Positions 11,031 through 22,140 of a DNA stretch of 64,000 nucleotides are shown here, one piece after another. The notes beneath the pieces were generated by a model. It saw only the letters and a program-made list of their open reading frames with translations, searched no databases and was not told where the DNA came from. The DNA lies in NCBI GenBank assembly GCA_016630955.3, contig CM049998.1, positions 1,426,001 through 1,490,000 of the forward strand, written 5' to 3'. The DNA is from Didymella arachidicola. Lineage: Eukaryota; Ascomycota; Dothideomycetes; Pleosporales; Didymellaceae. Made by a program: the position numbers and the translations under genes. Numbering within the stretch: position 1 is the stretch's first letter; each line of letters opens with the position of its first letter.

Positions 11031-12464
11031 ATGGGTTACGAAGGTGGAGAGTCGTTAACCTTTGGTGACAAGCTTCCGGGGTGGCTGGTATACCCCGAGC
11101 CAGTTGAGTCGTATCGGCGTGGAAAACTTCATCCCGTGAAAATCGGCGACATATTTCAAGCGGATCCCTACCAGTACATGATCATTCGCAAGCTGGGCCA
11201 CGGGTCGTTCTCAACTGTGTGGCTCGCGGAGTGCACTAGGTACCACACCTCAAGCGCCTGTATCGTTTACTTGCTAACCAGGTACCAAAAAGTGATCCTC
11301 GGTACGTCGCAATCAAAATCTTGAGCTCCGACGCGTCCAGTACGTCCAAAGAAGTACAAATTAACCGGAAAATACGTGCCAACGCCACTGCACAAGGCCA
11401 CATCGTTACACTTCTGGATAGCTTCAAGCACGATGGTCCGAACGGTGAGCATGAGTGCTTGGTCTTCGAGCCCATGGGGCCCGCTGTCGCGGCATGTTAC
11501 GATCCTGACTATAATCCAATCCCTGCTTGGCAGGCCAAATCGATATGCAAGCAGCTACTAACGGCACTGAAATGCCTTCACGACTTGGGAATTGCGCACA
11601 GTGATTCAAATCCTGGAAACCTGCTTCTGTCCCTTACCATCCCAATCCAACAACCTTCCTCTGGAGGCAAATACTGGTCTACGGGGGTCAAAGGCAATCC
11701 ACAAATTCCTGAGCGCATCTATGAAAGCCGGCCGCTTACGGAGTTCTGGGATCGTGAAGTTCCTGTTGAGCTGAAGCTCTCTGACCTTGGTGCCGGTACG
11801 TACTACTTGTCGAGTCTCGAGTCAACAGCCCTGATAACAAGCAGCGTTCTTCTCCAATGACCCTCCTGCGACACCAGTCATCGCAAATGGGCTGCGCGCC
11901 CCCGAGGTCGTACTCCAGTCCAGTTTCGATCACCGGATTGACATCTGGAGCTTTGGCTGCCTTCTGTTCGAGCTCTTCACTAGGGCACCTCTGTTTGTCA
12001 TGCCACCATTCAACCTGGCGCGCACCAATACCGACCATCTGCACGGAACGAGCAATGATAACCATCTCCACCAGGAGGGTGAAGGCGATTCCCTTCCGGG
12101 AGCAGATCGTAACGACCAAGCCCTCCACGAAAACAACGACGATCATCTCCTCCAAATGATTCACGCCCTCGGACCATTACCTCCAGCGATGCTCGAGAGA
12201 TGGCCTCGCGGGAAGAGATATTTCAATAAGGATGGAGAACAAATTCGGTCAGATGTGGGAGAGTCAGAGATACCCAGTGATATCTTGGTTGGCCATACGC
12301 TCGAGCAAAGATTTCAGGAGAGAAAGCCGAAAAACATGACATATAATGAAAGTGCCGAACTCCTTAAAGTAATAAGGTCCGCCCTAAAGTACGATCCCAA
12401 AGATCGCCTGTCAGCTGCTGAACTGCTAGCTCTTCCCTGGTTTAACCAAAAGTACATAGAGTAG
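11031..12464 (+). CDS. SRPK-like serine/threonine protein kinase, 443 aa
   Basis: Three exons: 11031-11239, 11293-11795 and 11845-12464, joined by 53-nt and 49-nt introns (GTACCA...AAAAG, branch-like GCTAAC; GTACGT...GCAG, branch CTGAT). The spliced protein has the glycine loop KLGHGSFSTVW, the VAIKIL lysine, a catalytic loop HSDSNPGN (family variant of HRD with the Asp and Asn kept), DLG in place of DFG, APEV and DIWSFGCLLFEL, and ends PWFNQKYIE. This layout, with an N-terminal KIGDIFQADPYQYMIIRKLG lead-in, is typical of fungal SRPK-type kinases, which phosphorylate Ser/Arg-rich proteins or act in secondary-metabolite and symbiosis contexts. The substrate cannot be inferred here. The first intron's acceptor was chosen because it alone restores the downstream frame. 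Likely functional. Confidence 0.8.
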
Positions 12465-12794
12465 AAGTGTCGAGTTATCGTAGCTATTTGTATGCAAGTA
12501 TTACCTTAGCCTTACTCAGTAGCCTACTTAGGTATAAGGCGACGAAAGAGCCCCTAAGACCTATGATAAAATCAACTTAGCTTCGAAAATCAACTCAACA
12601 GGGGTGTTGCGCTCTTTCTAGCTAGCTTGCACTGCCTTACCGCCTTGCTCGCCTTATTAAATTTCTGCTAGTCCCCACTAAACACCACCGACGAAAAAGG
12701 CAGAACAAGTGGTTAGTGCAGAAAGGCAATCTTAGGAACAGACCTCTCTTCGTCCTGATTAATGCTTAACCCCTAAAAATCACCTGTAGTTAGA
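12465..12794. other. intergenic, no gene seen
   Basis: AT-rich spacer between the kinase gene and a DUF3505-type relic. No coding signal. Confidence 0.5.
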
Positions 12795-14070
12795 TTGTGT
12801 TGCTTAACGCGTCTACTCCGTACTTTACAGTTAGGTCTCGCTGTAAATTTAATAATCGCAAGTCTTACACAACTCTGCTTCCACGCCTCTCTACCTGCTA
12901 TCTTTTTAATGGAGATATTTATCTTCTATCCTTGCTATGGTGTGCTTATCTGCAAGCCATGCAGGTCTGCTATTCCGCCCTTATCCCTTCAAGGTCATAT
13001 TAAGTCGCGACACAATGACATTGCGTGTTATGTTACTGCCCTTGAGCCAAGTATGTACAAGAAACGCACTAAACCTGCAGAGATGCTTACAGCACTTTTA
13101 CAAGAAAAATATAGCCTTCTTGACCCACGCTATGCCTAGATCCCAACTCCACTACCGACAGAGCCGCCCGTTCCAGAGTTACGGCTATATCGTGGCTTCT
13201 ATTGTAGTCGTTGTCCGAAAATAATGATTAGTTAAATCAGAATATGCCCACGCGCGTATGCAGACTCATTTCAACAAACACCGTATCATTCCACGGAAAC
13301 AGGGCAGACCAGGAAAGGTTGTTAGCGTGCCAGAAGACGAAGGACTAATCTATTCGGAAATATCCTGTCAGCGCTTCTTTTCTTAAGGCGCACAGAGCTC
13401 TTTCTTCGAAGTCTGCATGCCGAGTGCCGTCCAGGAGCTGGTGAAGTCTCGAGGGTCTTAACCAAGCCAGGATACTGAGCTGCTTAAGGCATTGATTGGT
13501 GAGCAGCTCTATCACAGAGCTGCGGAGCAAGAAGTCCAAGCGAGGACATATTGTAGCCAGACCACCAAGACAGAAGTCTCCCCTTGGCTCGAGACGACGC
13601 GATGGCCACGCTTTTCCAATGGAGTTAATTTGAAGAAAGTAGCGCCGCTAGCGTACGGTCCGAATCCGATTACAGAACCACTACTAGTTATCCTGTCCGA
13701 GAGCGTCGATCAAGTTATTGAGCAGGCACACCGGTCTATCCGTGAAGACAAAATCAGCGTGTTTGACTAGGCGAAGATAAACAACTTCATAAGCAACCTA
13801 TCAACTCGCCACGACTCTATAATTATAGTTAAGCTCCAGAAAGAGACGTTCCGAGCATACAAGAGCCTGTGGAAAACCTCCTCTGCTTTGTCTACCAAAC
13901 GAGTCAGCCTAGCCCGCAGATCTTACTACCCCACAAATTCACAAGTATGCAGCTTCTCTGTCTCGATCGAGCAATGTCTCTTTCGCAGGAGTTACTGTCT
14001 CTGAGACGCTTAGCGATAGATCGGGATTCGAATATCTAAGAAGGGACAAGGCTACTGGACGATTTGGATA
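12795..14070 (+). pseudogene. DUF3505/OrsD-type (telomere-linked helicase family) relic
   Basis: Collinear pieces of the family found again at 46.8-64 kb. In order: a C2H2 finger LICKPCRSAIPPLSLQGHIK (about 12947-13006) with RH completing it; a second-finger remnant RLYRGFYCSRCP (about 13172-13207); GRPGKVVSVPEDEGLIY (about 13300); SCQRFF followed by an in-frame TAA (13384-13386) and SSFFEV; then EVSPWLETTRWP and a long helical stretch to SIREDKISVFD and a stop near 13770. Weaker similarity (KLQKETFRAYKSLWK) follows to about 13900. Several stops and at least one frame change make it non-functional. The recombinase-like and helicase domains are missing. Identification rests on the ordered motifs shared with the genes at 46.8, 57.9 and 63.2 kb. 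Confidence 0.6.
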
Positions 14071-14658
14071 ATTCATGTCTAGAGCTACATGGCCAAACCC
14101 ACTCCGCCCTCGTTGCAGTTTCTCGAGCGCTGATTCGCTCGCTTGCCTTGTAAACTACGTTATCGGTCCAGGAACACATGCTTCCAGTAGGACTGGGATG
14201 GCTCGAGGATCGACATCACCTTGCGCGATTGCATTCATTACGTCAGCGACTCGCGAAGGCCAGACCAACAATCAACAGTCAACAGTCAACAGATTGTTGG
14301 ACCTTGGCTCTGAAACAAACGCGTACTACATTGGAGCAAGACGCAATGACCCAACGCCACGTCCATCAAGCCACATTGAGGACGGCTGCTCCTACCTTCG
14401 CCTTTTATACTTCTATCCGCTTTTCATTCCGACACTACCACAATGGCGACGGCCAGATGGAAGATGACGTCGTCGGCGACTTCGCTGTTGTGGTATCTAT
14501 TTCTACCATAATCTATACAGTCGAGCGCAGCGGCGGGAGAGTCACCCTCCCATCCTCTTGCGTAGTCGTGACGAGCCTGCGATACCCTCATCTATATCAC
14601 CAACCACTACGGCCTACAGCATCGTCACGCGCCGTTTGGTCTCTGATCGCTTGTCTAC
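14071..14658. other. intergenic, 3' side of GH3 gene
   Basis: No supported gene. Contains a short CAACAGT tandem run (about 14268-14292). It presumably holds the 3' untranslated region and terminator of the GH3 gene, but no specific signal was identified. Confidence 0.4.
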
Positions 14659-17384
14659 TCACGCACTCACGACTGTAATGTGCTGCTGAGCGATTAGGTC
14701 TCTGCTGCTGAATCCCAAGTAGACGGCGAATTCTCCTTCCGGGATGACCCACTGCTGGCTGACAACATCCCAGTAGCTCAAGTCTCTTCGCATCAGCTCG
14801 AAGCCCACGGTCTGTGTTTCCCCAGCCTCAAGATATACTTTTTCGAAACCACGGAGTTGGCGGGGAGGAGTGCCAGCAGGTGTGCCTAAGGGGAACCCGA
14901 CGTAAAGCTGAGGAACACTCGCGCCAGCGAGGTCGCCACTATTGGTCAGGGAGATAGTGACGTTATACACGCATTCCCAAAGCGCGGGGTTGCCGCCAGG
15001 CTGAACAGGTAGATGCTCTGGGTGCGAGGAGATGTTTCTGTGAAGACGCGTGGCCCGCAGATCCGATATGTCGAAGGTGGTGTACGAGAGTCCAAAGCCA
15101 AACTCGTAGCGGACAGGGATGTCGTGGGCATCGAAGTAGCGGTAGTCGATCTCAAGTCTCTCGTCGAACCACGACTGCCAATCGTAAAAGCCCGTGGTGT
15201 TGATGGCGGTGGTCGGCGGGGCATTGTAGTCCGAGCCGTGGCAAGCTATGGTGTAGGGCAGATGCCCGGAGGGGTTGGCATCGCCGTAGAGAATATCCGC
15301 GAGAGAGTATCCAGCCTGCTCGCCCGGATAGTGAGCTGCGAGGATGGCGGTAATGTTGGGGTGGTCGGACCACGGGAGTGTGTTGATGCCAGCAGAGTGT
15401 GTGACAACGATGGTATTGGTGCACGTGCTTGCAACTGATTCAACAACCGCGTCGCCGTCCCAGTCCACACTGAGTCGATTGCGATCCGCTGCTTCTTCTG
15501 CCCAGGTCTTCAGGAGAACAAGGCAGACGTCGGGCATTTGAGGGGTCAGCAGCTGTTCCAAGTCGCTGTTGGCTACAAGAGTGTTATTGAGCCAATACTG
15601 GACGATCTTGGCGCCGTCATGGGCAGCACGTTTCTGGATGGCACGCAGAGGCGTGATTATCGAGGATAGATGCCCGCTTCCGGATCCTCCTCCGGTGACA
15701 AGCGTTCCATACTCGTAGTTAAGGTCCAGGAACCCCTGGGTGGGCTCGCCGGCATCGTTTCCAAAGATCGCAATGACCTTGGGGGCCTTGAGGGGAAGAG
15801 CGCCGTTCATATTCTTGAGGAGCACCGTGCCAGCGGCACCGTGTCGACGGATCAACTCGCCGTGATCGCCGCGAACATCTCGACTCCGCTCTCCAGTCAA
15901 GTTGAACTCGTGCGTCCAGCTCGCGCGAGGCGAGAAGACGTTGAGATCAGGAGTGGAAGGATCGACTGTAGGGAAGTCTTGGTCCTGCCCAAGCCAGAAG
16001 TACGGCGTCATGATCCGAACGACCATGTCGTCGACACGAGCGACGTCAAGCGTTCCGTTTTTGACTGCCAGTGTGAGGTTTCCGCCGAAGAAAGATTGCG
16101 GTCCGCCTGCTTGGCCGTAAGAACCAAGTCCTTCAGGCATGTTCATGTCAAGACCGGCCTCTATAGAGGCTACACCTGAGTGAGTGGCACCCTGTTGTGA
16201 ACGTCAGCGAGTGTGTCCTCTTGCGCCTCGGAAGAGGGACTGACCCAATCAGACATGATGTAGCCTTGAAAGCCGAGCTCCGTCTTGAGCAGACCGTTCT
16301 GAGCCATCGCATTCTGGCACGAGTGCGATCCGTTGAGACGCTGGTAAGCGCCTATTGCACACAGTGTATAGTCAGTGTGGGTTCTTTACATCTTAACGAC
16401 GCTAGTTGCTTTGGATGTTTGATACAACCTCTCACAAACTCAGTACCTACGCCACCGAAAGAGGGTGTACTCACACATGACAGATGCAACCTTGGCCTTG
16501 ACGGCGTTTGCGAACGGCCACATGTAGAGCTCGTGCATAGTGCGGTCATCAATGTTGGACGAGACAGCCGCAAAGAGCTTGTCGGTCACGGTACCTTCGG
16601 GATCGTAGATGGGATTACGAAGGGTCTCTTGCTCGTTACCAATCCAGTGCTTCGCAGTGGCTTGTACACCAGCGTCCTGGTATCCAGTAATGGTTTCCTC
16701 CATGGCTACACCGCTAAGATAGGGGTCAGAAGCGAAGCCCTCCCAGTTGCGGCCTGCGTACGCAGAGCGACCGAGGGGTCCCGCAACAGGGCCGAGTGCA
16801 ACGTGGGCGCCTTTGGCCTTGAACTCGTTGCCCATCGCGAGCCCACGTTCGTGCATCAAAACTCGGTCCCACGAAGCTTGTGGCATGTCAGCACGTAACA
16901 TGACAGTGCAGCGCGATGTCTTGACTCACCACCAACAGAGACCCCAGCGGAGAACACACTGGCATAATCTGCAACACGAATAGCGAGGGGACCGTCATGA
17001 AGACAAAGGCCGTGAAAACCCAGACGGGCGATGGCTATAATGTTACCAACGCAGGGCCCGGCTTGGCCGGTGACCATGTCAGCCTTCTCTTCAATTGTGA
17101 GCTGGGCTGCGAAGACCCTTGCCTTGTCGACGGCAACCCCCCAGTCGTCATCCGCAGTTGCGTTGATATTCGCTACCATGAAACAAACAGTCAAAACAAT
17201 GCTTTCGTTGTCGACAGGGGCACTTACGCGAGGGGTAAAATGGTGGCGAAAAGCTGTGTTCGTCCAGAATTGTCGCGTTCAGTGGCTGGACATACGAAAA
17301 CGCAACCGAAGGCCTTTCAACTGTATCGTAACTCTGCGAGTTGACTGCCCTGAGCACTGCAAAGGCAGTAAGGAGTTTTGCCAT
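14659..17384 (-). CDS. secreted GH3 beta-glucosidase, 813 aa
   Basis: Hydrolyses terminal beta-linked glucose from cello-oligosaccharides or glucosides, most likely outside the cell. Five exons on the minus strand: 17384-17228, 17172-16930, 16876-16475, 16351-16245 and 16191-14659. All introns are GT-AG (53-55 nt, except 123 nt for the third). The start at 17384 was chosen because it begins a signal peptide (MAKLLTAFAVLRAVNS). Catalytic domain: GPLGRSAYAGRNWEGFASDP, KHWIGNEQE, and nucleophile D302 in IMSDW split by intron 4. GH3 C-terminal domain: GAAGTVLLKN, VVTHSAGINTLPWSDHPN. The C-terminal fibronectin-III-like part includes RQLRGFEKVYLEAGETQTV. Length matches fungal family 3 enzymes (about 800-860 aa). 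The frame is intact throughout. Exact glucoside specificity is not predictable from the sequence. Confidence 0.92.
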
Positions 17385-18611
17385 CACCAGCTGGGCACAG
17401 TCTGAGGAGACTTTGGAATTTCCTGTTAGGCGCATACCGGCCCTTATGTACATCCATCCTCAAAATTAGTTCCACCGCTTGACCGACCCGCAAGCTGCAA
17501 GTTCACTCAGTCCTATGGCAACAGTGATGGCCTAATCGGAATGTACAGTGCATCACTGAACCTTCTAGCCGAAGTGAAGCACAAGCGGTGTGAAGGCTCC
17601 GCCCGAAGTGGTCTGCGGTGTCATCTAGGTGCTAAGTCACTACACCCCATGTGGTTGCTTCACTTCATATAGTTACCACAGGAGAATGATTGGTACGTAC
17701 AGTACAATAAGCCCCGCCATCCGCGCCAGAGCCACTATCAAGATCGAACCACTCGTGGATACGGCGCCGCTTATCCACGTGATACAGTACCTCTATGTGT
17801 GGTCGTCAAAACCACTTGTGGGCCAGAGCCCCAACTGCACGTTCTCGGCCACACCTTGCTTTGCGCAATTATTGACATGAGCTCAAGCTTGCAGTAGCGT
17901 CTCTTTGGGAGTGTCTTGCAGCTGGCTGTAGCAACTTGAAGCGACATGCTCGTTTTGCCGTTGTGGCCTTGCTGCATCAATCCACATATGTAACAAGGGT
18001 TGAACGTCGCGAGTGGGCCTACGGTAAGGTTGACGCAGCCGTACGGAGTGGTGCGACATGCGGCACACGCCGACTGCAGGACGAGACCGATGCTTACACG
18101 AATGGTCGCGTCCAGCATCGCTGACTACGTAAGTGGGACGGTAGCAGGCAAGACGCCAGGACATGTCATGGATACGGAGCCGTGTGTGGCAAGTCGGCAC
18201 TGTGGGGTGCACGTCCACACCGTTAGCACTCAAACCGACTCGCTGTAAGCAGACGTAAGCTGTCATGGTGTTGAAGCTGAGTGGCTTATGATGGCTTTTG
18301 TGACCGGGACATCCTTCGACTGAGAACATAGCACGGATGAGTCTACCTACGTGAGACTGGGGTCATACAACGAGCGAGCGAAGCATGGACGACGCAACGT
18401 ACGTTTAAACGCTCTGGCGGTACGCATCTCGCCGTCTCACCCAGTCTACTTGTCTGCTTCCATCCCTTCTCTCCACCCCCGTACCCCACTCGACTCTGCT
18501 CGACCTGACCCGGCTCGACTCCGCGACACTTACACTCACGCATTCCCGGGAGGCACGGTTCTACAACAACTCACCTCCAGCCTAATAGCGCAACAACCAC
18601 TGCTAATCGTC
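17385..18611. promoter_or_regulatory. 1.2-kb divergent intergenic region
   Basis: Lies between the divergently transcribed GH3 gene and the membrane-protein gene and must contain both promoters. Pyrimidine-rich sequence just upstream of 18612 (CCTCCAGCC, CAACAACCACTGC) resembles fungal leader sequence. No conserved operator was recognised, and I see no convincing gene inside. Confidence 0.4.
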
Positions 18612-19601
18612 ATGTCGGATCGGGCGGCCAACCGTAAAACCTCTGCGCTCGGGGTGGCGTCGCTAGAGGCCTCCAGTCTCCCCACCAAGCTCCTTCCCAG
18701 CATATCGTACGTCGTCCTTCTTACCACGATCCTCTACTACAGTCTCGACGAAGGACGCGGTCTTGACGGCCAGCTGTGGCAGCAGCAGTACGCAACTCTG
18801 TTCACGCAGAGCAGCCTAGTGACTTCCATCTACTGGTGAGTTCTCCGCTCGGCCCGCATGGGTTGACTTGAAGGCGCTAAACACATGGCAGGATCTTCCT
18901 CTTCATCTTCCAGCTGATCTATGTCTGCTCTCTGTGGTCGTCGAGTGCGCTCTACGCCGTCGCTGCGGCCAGGGTCAGTACGTGCTTCGTCGTGTCGAGC
19001 CTGCTCACCTCGGCCTTCGTTCACCTGTGGGTGCGCTCGCAGCTCTGGCTCGCTGAGCTGCTCCTGGTTGCGAACTTCTTCAACCTATCGCTAGCGTACT
19101 TTCGCCACTCGAACACTCCCCTCCTTGTTCACATCGGCGCGTTGGCTGGGCCGTTGGTCTGGAACTATGCAGCGCTGTACTGGGCTGGCGCTGCTGCCGT
19201 GAGCTCCACGCATCTCGTTGCCAGGATCGCGGCCCACCTTTCCCTCTGCGGCTGGCTGGCGTACGGCATGTTCTACCTAGCGACGTACAAAGACTTCGTC
19301 GTGGGCTTCGCGCTCTCCATGCTTTCCATCTGTAAGTAGACCCCTCACTGGAAGACGCTCGTCCGAGTAAGGGACACGAACGTGGCGCTAACGCCAGCAA
19401 GCCACTGGGGTCGGCCAGCTGCCAAACGACATCGCCGAGCTGCCGCTGCAACCTATCTTCGCTTTCACGGTTGCAGGCGTTCTCTTCGCCATCTCGCTGG
19501 GCGTCGGCTTCCCGGGGCTCCTAGGCCACGAGCCGTTCCCGCGCGGGCGGGTTGTCAGCGAGGACCGCGAGAGAGCGCCGCTGCTGGCGTGTGATGAATA
19601 A
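18612..19601 (+). CDS. fungal multi-pass membrane protein (DUF1774-like), 287 aa
   Basis: Three exons: 18612-18835, 18892-19331 and 19402-19601, with GT-AG introns of 56 and 70 nt and phases that fit (224+440+200 nt = 288 codons). The protein is rich in hydrophobic helices: SYVVLLTTILYY, IFLFIFQLIYVCSLW, LLTSAFVHLWV, ELLLVANFFNLSLAYF, HIGALAGPLVWNYAAL, LSLCGWLAYGMFYLA, and IFAFTVAGVLFAISLGVGFP near the end, so about seven membrane segments. The pattern and length fit the fungal DUF1774 membrane family, whose function is unknown. The ATG at 18612 gives a short hydrophilic N-terminus. The second acceptor (GCAAG at 19401) was chosen because it keeps the frame. Probably functional. Confidence 0.7.
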
Positions 19602-20283
19602 GGGCGGGGCAAGCGCAGGCTCGGTGTTGTGGAGCGGTCCGGGTCGCGCGGCGGACACGCCGCAAGGCGCTGGGGAAACGCGCACGGAGGACGAAGAGAT
19701 GAGCAGGATCCTGTGGGATTGATTGGGTGATTTGAGCCGGACACATCAGTGTTCTCCCTAGGCACCTTCACAGACACAAGAAAGACGTGCCCACAACGCT
19801 TGCTTTCCTGATCACGCCAACGTGCCGTGGAAGTTGCGCGGCCGCCGTCACGTAGGTCTATCGCCCCGGACGGCAGCCATGCGACTTAAGCAAAGAGGAG
19901 AGCATTCCTGTCGCATAAGCTTGCGCTTGCACGAAACAGATCCGTGAGCTAAAAGCAGCTGCTGAGGCTACCACATAACGTAAATCACAAAAAAGAAAGC
20001 GCGTTCATCGAGAAGGGATCCTTGTGGTTATGGAAGGCCAGCGATTGACAGCTTTGAGGGAGTTTGGGGCGCGTAATGATGGGAAGAGGGCGAAGAGGCA
20101 GGTGCGTGCTGAAGTGGGCGAGCCCCCGCAAAGACGCTATGGACGGTGCAGCAAGACTAAGCATTTTGGGCCATGATAGGGTGAGTTTTGGTGGGGTCTT
20201 GGCAGAAGTGGGCGACTCGCCCGTGGGGTACGTCAGTGATTTAGGCTAAAACAAGTATTCAGCAAAAGTAAGCAACTTGCTTG
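19602..20283. other. intergenic with a transposon-end relic
   Basis: No gene supported. The stretch 20178-20234 is an isolated transposon terminus (listed separately). The rest shows no coding character. Confidence 0.5.
20178..20234. mobile_element. orphan inverted-repeat end related to element 5
   Basis: The reverse complement of this stretch starts ACGTACCCCACGGGCGAGTC and matches the left end of element 5 at 38339-38400, apart from a 17-nt insertion in that copy. It is oriented as the right end of an element whose body would lie to the left, but no transposase is there. So it is a decayed or solo terminus. Confidence 0.6.
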
Positions 20284-22120
20284 TAACGTGTTCCACCAGT
20301 AAGCGGCCCACACCAGTAAGTGGCCCACCCCACCGAACTTGACGCGACTCTCTGCACAATAGCTCTACAACAACACAAGATAATAGCATAAGAATTTATA
20401 GATAGCTAGTCTATTACTGTCTACACTGAGTCCGCATATGTCCTTGAACGTGACACTTGCTACACGTTGGTGGTGCGCGCTTACGTCCTAGAGTAGCCTG
20501 AGCTTGTTCTACCTCTGCGACCACCCTTTCTGCCTCTACAGCGAGCTGCTAGCCTTGCTGAGCCTGTAGCACTCCTCCACGAGCTATACACTGACGCCGC
20601 TGGTCTCTCTTACGTTCCTGGCGCTCATTAGCTCTGCGCAGCTTCTTAACCTCCTCTGTAAGTATTGTTACTGAGTTCATCATAGGCTGATCACTCTTAA
20701 TAAGCTGGCCAATGGCCTGCATTATTGGGCTCTGTGATCGGCGATGAAGGAGCTCTCTTATATATTGAGCTTGCTGCTGAAGCTGCGCTACTGTACGCGG
20801 CGTTTCTGCTGTCCACGCGACGTTGTTGTCTGCTGTAGTCGCTGGTGGAGACGGCGTCCGGACGACGGTGAGCGACGATAGGACACGATGTGGACAGGGA
20901 GGGATAAGCCCTGTCGCCTGGAAGCCAGCCTGGATATTCTGCTCTGTAAATACTGTTGGCCGGATCTGTGTATAGATTGTAAGGAAGTCTATCTTGTCAA
21001 CGTGGTAGACGCCTTGGCGGGCGAGCTCCTGGATCTCGTGACCGTACGCACGCTTGAGCGGCGCGAAGCAGCTCACATCAAGTGGCTGGAGGAGATGAGA
21101 GGTATGAGCTGGCATGCAGAGAGTGATAATCTTGTTCTCTGTACAGAACTGGTCGAACTCAGGCGTAGCATGGCTGCTATGGCCGTCTAGGATAAGGAGA
21201 CGGTAGACTCCACGCGTACGGGACGCTGTATGGCTGTTGAAGTGCTTTACCCACTCTACACCAAGCTCATCTGTCGTCCAGCCATTGTCTGATACTGCAA
21301 GTACCCAGTCTGGTAGGGTGTGGTGGTACCAGCTAGCCTGGTGAAGCTTCCCAGACAGGATCACGAACGGCGGGAGACACCAGCCAGACGCATTGATACA
21401 CTCAATTGTCGTGACCCAGTCTCTATTGCCTGGCTGCACGACAGTAGCTCGACCTACTGTATCTGAGCTCGTGACAACCTTAGAGGTAGCAGCAACGCCC
21501 ATCATGAAGCCAGTCTCGTCAAAGTTGTAGACGTCGTCATCTAGTACGCCGTACGCCTGGCGCGTCTCCTCTACGAGCTTGAACCACGCTGCAATAGTGA
21601 CAGGATCCTCACAGCGAGCGCGCTGGCTGTGGAACTTCCTATTCCACTTTGTCTGAAGCTCAGACTGGCTGTTGATAAAGCGCGACACCCAGTTCTTGCC
21701 TATAGGTGGAGGGGGTGGATTTTGGCCGCGCGCGGCAAGAAGAGCGTCTGCCATTCGCCGTACATCAATAACCTGAGGTGGAAAGCCTCGTCGATCAAGC
21801 TCTAGGATCCACTGAACAAGAGACTGCTCTTCAGTAGTTGATAGCTTGCGATTGACAGATGCTGTCTCTGATTTTGGCTGAGTACCGCGGAGGCGGCGTC
21901 GGAGCGTTGTTCGCGGAGCGTCGTATAACAAGGCAGCCTGGCGCTGGCTTATAATGCGTTGTTCTTGAAGCGCACGAGATGCTAGAAGAATTCTGCCTTC
22001 ACGAGAAGTCTGTTGATGACGTTGTTGTTGAGCCATGGTGGTTGTTGTGGAGAGAGTCGCGTCAAGTTCGGTGGGGTGGGCCACTTACTGGTGTGGGCCG
22101 CTTACTGGTGGAACACGTTA
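20284..22120 (-). mobile_element. pogo/Fot1-type DNA transposon, element 2
   Basis: Perfect 69-bp inverted repeats at 20284-20352 and 22052-22120, beginning TAACGTGTTCCACCAGTAAG with the outer TA as the presumptive target duplication. The interior carries one intact transposase gene on the minus strand. Perfect ends and an open gene indicate recent movement. It sits only 20 bp from the left end of element 3. Confidence 0.92.
20549..22036 (-). CDS. pogo-type DDE transposase, 495 aa
   Basis: Transposase of element 2. The start at 22036 is the first ATG inside the element (MAQQQRHQQTSREG). An N-terminal psq-type HTH (RQAALLYDAPRTTLRRRLRG) is followed by a CENP-B-like HTH (SLVQWILELDRRGFPP...NWVSRFI), then a DDE domain with D173 (YNFDETGFMMG), D284 (LLILDGHSSH) and D320 (LLQPLDVSCF). 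A basic coiled-coil tail ends QRRQCIARGGVLQAQQG. No stops or frameshifts, and all catalytic residues are present. It is related to, but clearly distinct from, the transposases of elements 1 and 4. Confidence 0.92.
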   Translation of the reverse strand: MAQQQRHQQTSREGRILLASRALQEQRIISQRQAALLYDAPRTTLRRRLRGTQPKSETASVNRKLSTTEEQSLVQWILELDRRGFPPQVIDVRRMADALLAARGQNPPPPPIGKNWVSRFINSQSELQTKWNRKFHSQRARCEDPVTIAAWFKLVEETRQAYGVLDDDVYNFDETGFMMGVAATSKVVTSSDTVGRATVVQPGNRDWVTTIECINASGWCLPPFVILSGKLHQASWYHHTLPDWVLAVSDNGWTTDELGVEWVKHFNSHTASRTRGVYRLLILDGHSSHATPEFDQFCTENKIITLCMPAHTSHLLQPLDVSCFAPLKRAYGHEIQELARQGVYHVDKIDFLTIYTQIRPTVFTEQNIQAGFQATGLIPPCPHRVLSSLTVVRTPSPPATTADNNVAWTAETPRTVAQLQQQAQYIRELLHRRSQSPIMQAIGQLIKSDQPMMNSVTILTEEVKKLRRANERQERKRDQRRQCIARGGVLQAQQG

Positions 22121-22140
22121 GAGTATATTGTCCTTTCAAA

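Noticed and set aside
14178..14678. 166-codon plus-strand frame downstream of the GH3 gene
   Set aside because: Its end overlaps the GH3 stop on the other strand, its composition is not protein-like, and it starts in repeat-like CAACAGT sequence.
17883..18329. 148-codon minus-strand frame between the GH3 and membrane-protein genes
   Set aside because: Cys/His/Arg-rich composition, no family resemblance, and it lies in the divergent promoter region. Taken as chance.
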